Assembly (NCBI GenBank): GCA_900547595.1 | Contig: URHE01000090.1 | Span: forward strand, 1 to 7,028 | Source of the DNA: an uncultured Desulfovibrio sp. | Lineage (GTDB): Bacteria; Desulfobacterota; Desulfovibrionia; Desulfovibrionales; Desulfovibrionaceae | Length of the DNA stretch: 7,028 bases | Direction: 5' to 3' | Shown: in pieces, positions 4,652 through 7,028 of the stretch | Position numbering within the stretch: the first letter of the stretch is position 1 | How the letters are laid out: the number at the start of each line of letters is the position of its first letter | Translations under genes and position numbers: made by a program | The notes under the pieces: model-generated | Seen by the model: only the letters and a program-made list of their open reading frames with translations | The model's database searches: none | Told to the model about the DNA's origin: nothing

Positions 4652-5668
4652 ATGCACATTCTCGTTACCGGCGCCGCCGGCTTCATCGGCTACCATCTCG
4701 CACGGCGCCTCCTTGCCGACGGGCATACGGTGGTGGGCCTCGACAACTGCAACGCCTATTATGACGTGCGCCTGAAGGAAGCGCGCCTCGCGCGGCTCGC
4801 GGCCCTGCCCGAGCATGACGCCTTCCGCTTCGTCCGCCTCGACCTGGCCGACGCCGACGGCATGGCGCGGCTCTTCGCCGCCGAGCGCTTCAGCCATGTG
4901 GTCAACCTGGCGGCCCAGGCCGGGGTGCGGCACAGCCTCAGGGACCCCGCGTCCTACATCAGCGCCAACCTCGTCGGCTTCGGCAACGTGCTCGAGGGCT
5001 GCCGCCACAGCGGCGTGGAGCATCTGGTATTCGCCTCGTCCTCCTCGGTCTACGGGCTCAACGCCGCCATGCCCTATTCCACGCGGCACAACGTGGATCA
5101 TCCGGTGAGCCTCTACGCGGCCACCAAGAAAAGCAACGAGCTCATGGCCCACGCCTACAGCCACCTCTACGGCATCCCGGCCACGGGCCTGCGCTTCTTC
5201 ACGGTCTACGGCCCCTGGGGCAGGCCGGACATGGCCCTGCATCTTTTCACCACCGCCATCCTGCGCGGCGAGCCCATCAAGGTCTTCAACGAGGGCCGCA
5301 TGCGCCGCGACTTCACCTATATCGACGACATCGTGGAAGGCATGGCGCGCCTCCTGCCGCGCGCCGCCGCGCCCGACCCGGCCTTCGACCCCGCGGCGCC
5401 GAGCCCGGCGTCGAGTTCCGCCCCCTGGCGCATCTACAATATCGGCAATCACGCCACCGTGGAGCTGGGCGTTTTCATCGACACGCTGGAGGCGGCCCTC
5501 GGCAAAAAGGCCATCCGCGAGCTTCTGCCCATGCAGCCCGGCGATGTGGAATCCACCTGGGCCGACGTGGACGACCTCGCCCGCGTCACCGGCTTTGCCC
5601 CGGCCACGCCGCTCGCCGAGGGCATTGCCCGCTTTGTGGCCTGGTACCGGGAGTATTACGGGCTATGA
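4652..5668 (+). CDS. UDP-glucuronate 4-epimerase (CapI/GAE type)
   Basis: Interconverts UDP-glucuronate and UDP-galacturonate using bound NAD+, supplying galacturonate for capsule, O-antigen or other surface glycan. It is a 338-residue extended short-chain dehydrogenase. The Rossmann loop GAAGFIG is at 7-13, and DNCNAYYDVRLKEARL at 31-46 is close to the pattern typical of glucuronate epimerases. ASSSSVYG follows at 128-135, and the catalytic Tyr and Lys are Y155 and K159 in YAATK. TVYGPWGRPDMAL at 184-196 and MRRDFTYIDDIVEG at 217-230 are again characteristic of this subgroup rather than of GalE. A Pro/Ala/Ser-rich loop (about 236-258) is a normal variable insert. The start at 4652 follows a strong ribosome site. 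Its stop overlaps the start of the U32 gene by ATGA, implying translational coupling. Confidence 0.93.
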   Translation: MHILVTGAAGFIGYHLARRLLADGHTVVGLDNCNAYYDVRLKEARLARLAALPEHDAFRFVRLDLADADGMARLFAAERFSHVVNLAAQAGVRHSLRDPASYISANLVGFGNVLEGCRHSGVEHLVFASSSSVYGLNAAMPYSTRHNVDHPVSLYAATKKSNELMAHAYSHLYGIPATGLRFFTVYGPWGRPDMALHLFTTAILRGEPIKVFNEGRMRRDFTYIDDIVEGMARLLPRAAAPDPAFDPAAPSPASSSAPWRIYNIGNHATVELGVFIDTLEAALGKKAIRELLPMQPGDVESTWADVDDLARVTGFAPATPLAEGIARFVAWYREYYGL

Positions 5669-7028
5669 GCGCATCCACGCCCGAAACGGCCCCCCGGCCC
5701 GAAATCCTCGCGCCCGCCGGAGACAGTCCCTCGTTCCTTGCCGCCCTTGCCGCCGGCGCCGACGCGCTCTATGTGGGGCTCAAGCATTTTTCCGCGCGCA
5801 TGGAGGCGGAAAATTTCGGCATCGGCGAGCTTGCGCGCCTCACCGACGTGGCCCACGAAGCGGGCAGCCGCGTCTATGTGGCCATGAACACCCTGGTCAA
5901 GCCCGGCGAATGCGGCGCCGCCTGGCGGCTCATCGCCCGGCTCGCCTCCCGGGTGCGCCCGGACGGGCTCATCATCCAGGACCCCGGCCTGCTCGACCTT
6001 GCCCGGCAGGCGGGCTTCACGGGCGGGCTCTTCCTTTCCACCCTCGCCAACGTCACGCACCCGCTGGCCCTGCGGGAAGCCAGAAAACTGGGCGCCAGCC
6101 GCGTCATCCTGCCGCGGGAGCTTTCCATCGACGAGATCCGCGCCATGGGCGCGGCCTGTCCGGACGGCCTCGATCTGGAATGCTTCGTTCAGGGGGCGCT
6201 CTGCTACTGCGTGTCAGGCCGCTGCTACTGGTCCAGCTATATGGGCGGCAAGAGCGGCCTGCGCGGGCGCTGCGTCCAGCCCTGCCGCCGCGTCTACCGG
6301 CAGGGCGCCCACCCGGCGCGGGACGGCGCGAACGCCCGGCAGCAGGGCCGGCGCGGCGCGGCGCCCCAAAGCGCCCGCCAGACCGAAGGGCGCGGCGGCC
6401 ACGGCAGGTCCGGCCGCTTTTTCTCCTGCCGCGATCTGGAGCTCGGCCCGCTGGTCAAGACCCTCCTGGACGTGCCGCATCTGGCCTCATGGAAGATCGA
6501 AGGGCGCAAGAAGGGCCCGCACTATGTCTACCATACGGTGACGGCATACCGTCTGCTGCGCGACAATCCCGGCGATGCGGCGGCGCGGCGCGCGGCGGCG
6601 GACATCCTCGCCATGGCGCTGGGCAGGCCCGGCGGCAAGGCGCGCTTTCTGCCGCAATCGCCGGAAGAGACGGCCTCCCCCGAAAGCCAGACCAGCTCCG
6701 GCCTGCTGGCGGGCAAGATACGCATCGCGCCCGACGGCGGCTGCGAACTCAAACCGCATTTCGAGCTCCTCCCCGGCGATTACCTGCGCGTGGGCGTGGA
6801 GGACGAACGCTGGCACGCCACCGTGTCCGTTACCCGGCGCGTGCCCAAGGCCGGGACCCTGCGCCTGCGCCTGGCGCGGCACGCCACCCCCAAAGCGGGC
6901 ACGCCGGTCTTTCTCATCGACCGCCGCGAGCCGGAACTCATGCGCCTTCTGGCCGACTGGCGCGGCCGCCTTGACGCCCGGAAATCCCCCCCGGCGCCGG
7001 ACGCGGCCCCCACAGGCGCCCCCCGCTT
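5665..7028 (+). CDS. U32-family protein (UbiU/RlhA/TrhP-like, probable Fe-S), 3' end outside window
   Basis: 454 residues are visible and no stop is reached. The family was first named collagenase-like peptidase U32; studied members (UbiU/UbiV, RlhA, TrhP) are instead linked to hydroxylation of RNA or ubiquinone precursors, and UbiU/UbiV carry 4Fe-4S clusters. The N-terminal LAPAGD at 15-20 and ADALYVGL at 32-39 are family hallmarks. The signature region is ECFVQGALC at 172-180, SGRC at 184-187, GLRGRC at 198-203 and QPCR at 205-208, then SCRDLEL at 254-260 and KIEGRKKGPHYV at 277-288. Cysteines C180, C187, C203, C207 and C255 are candidate cluster ligands, with C173 and C182 extra. The usual His of FVHGA is Gln (Q176). 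Residues 212-251 form an Arg/Gly/Gln-rich insert. The ATG overlaps the epimerase stop. The substrate is unknown. Confidence 0.88.
   Translation, partial: MSASTPETAPRPEILAPAGDSPSFLAALAAGADALYVGLKHFSARMEAENFGIGELARLTDVAHEAGSRVYVAMNTLVKPGECGAAWRLIARLASRVRPDGLIIQDPGLLDLARQAGFTGGLFLSTLANVTHPLALREARKLGASRVILPRELSIDEIRAMGAACPDGLDLECFVQGALCYCVSGRCYWSSYMGGKSGLRGRCVQPCRRVYRQGAHPARDGANARQQGRRGAAPQSARQTEGRGGHGRSGRFFSCRDLELGPLVKTLLDVPHLASWKIEGRKKGPHYVYHTVTAYRLLRDNPGDAAARRAAADILAMALGRPGGKARFLPQSPEETASPESQTSSGLLAGKIRIAPDGGCELKPHFELLPGDYLRVGVEDERWHATVSVTRRVPKAGTLRLRLARHATPKAGTPVFLIDRREPELMRLLADWRGRLDARKSPPAPDAAPTGAPR

Noticed and set aside
4388..5452. Upstream extension of the asd frame on the minus strand, giving a 703-residue protein
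   Set aside because: The added part is antisense to the epimerase and has no family similarity. The ATG at 4387 has a ribosome site and begins with the normal asd N-terminus.
5544..6974. 476-codon plus-strand frame overlapping the epimerase end and the U32 gene
   Set aside because: It is a shifted frame giving low-complexity Arg/Pro/Ala-rich sequence; the U32 frame from 5665 carries the conserved motifs.

Overview
The window is high-GC and reads as chromosomal DNA of a sulfate-reducing member of the Desulfovibrionaceae. The main reasons are a dissimilatory-type ATP sulfurylase (sat) with the Cys/His metal site of Desulfovibrio enzymes, and a Rex-like operator inside the sat promoter. Rex control of sat is an established Desulfovibrio trait. 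The flanking genes (CgeB-like glycosyltransferase, UDP-glucuronate epimerase, U32 protein) fit the same group. The genus call is an inference from protein character, not from a search.

Layout. 1-422 (+) is the 3' end of a CgeB-like glycosyltransferase. 423-686 is a regulatory gap with a -35/-10 pair, an 18-bp Rex-like palindrome overlapping the -10, and a GC-rich leader hairpin. 687-1958 (+) is sat, closed by a textbook intrinsic terminator (1996-2022). 2023-2364 is a non-coding space between convergent genes. It is unusually rich in palindromes: four hairpins, including a 92-nt one with 12-bp and 14-bp arm segments. 2365-3315 (-) is a class IV PLP aminotransferase and 3341-4387 (-) is asd. 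The two are 25 nt apart on the same strand and form a likely asd-aminotransferase operon, read from a promoter at 4509-4537. 4388-4651 is the divergent intergenic region. 4652-5668 (+) is a UDP-glucuronate 4-epimerase, overlapping by 4 nt (ATGA) a U32-family protein gene that starts at 5665 and runs off the window end.

How the genes fit together. Sat activates sulfate to APS at ATP cost, the first step of sulfate respiration, and the Rex-like site would tie its transcription to the NADH/NAD+ ratio. Asd makes aspartate semialdehyde for lysine/diaminopimelate, threonine and methionine synthesis. The class IV aminotransferase behind it probably acts on an amino acid or keto acid, but its substrate cannot be read from sequence. 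The epimerase makes UDP-galacturonate for surface polysaccharide, and the glycosyltransferase at the left edge is also of a surface-glycan type. The U32 protein is a probable Fe-S protein of the UbiU/RlhA/TrhP superfamily and is not obviously connected to the epimerase it overlaps.

I see no CRISPR array, tRNA, rRNA, transposase or phage gene. The least explained stretch is the hairpin cluster at 2060-2275. The best supported regulatory observation is the Rex-like operator at 546-563.
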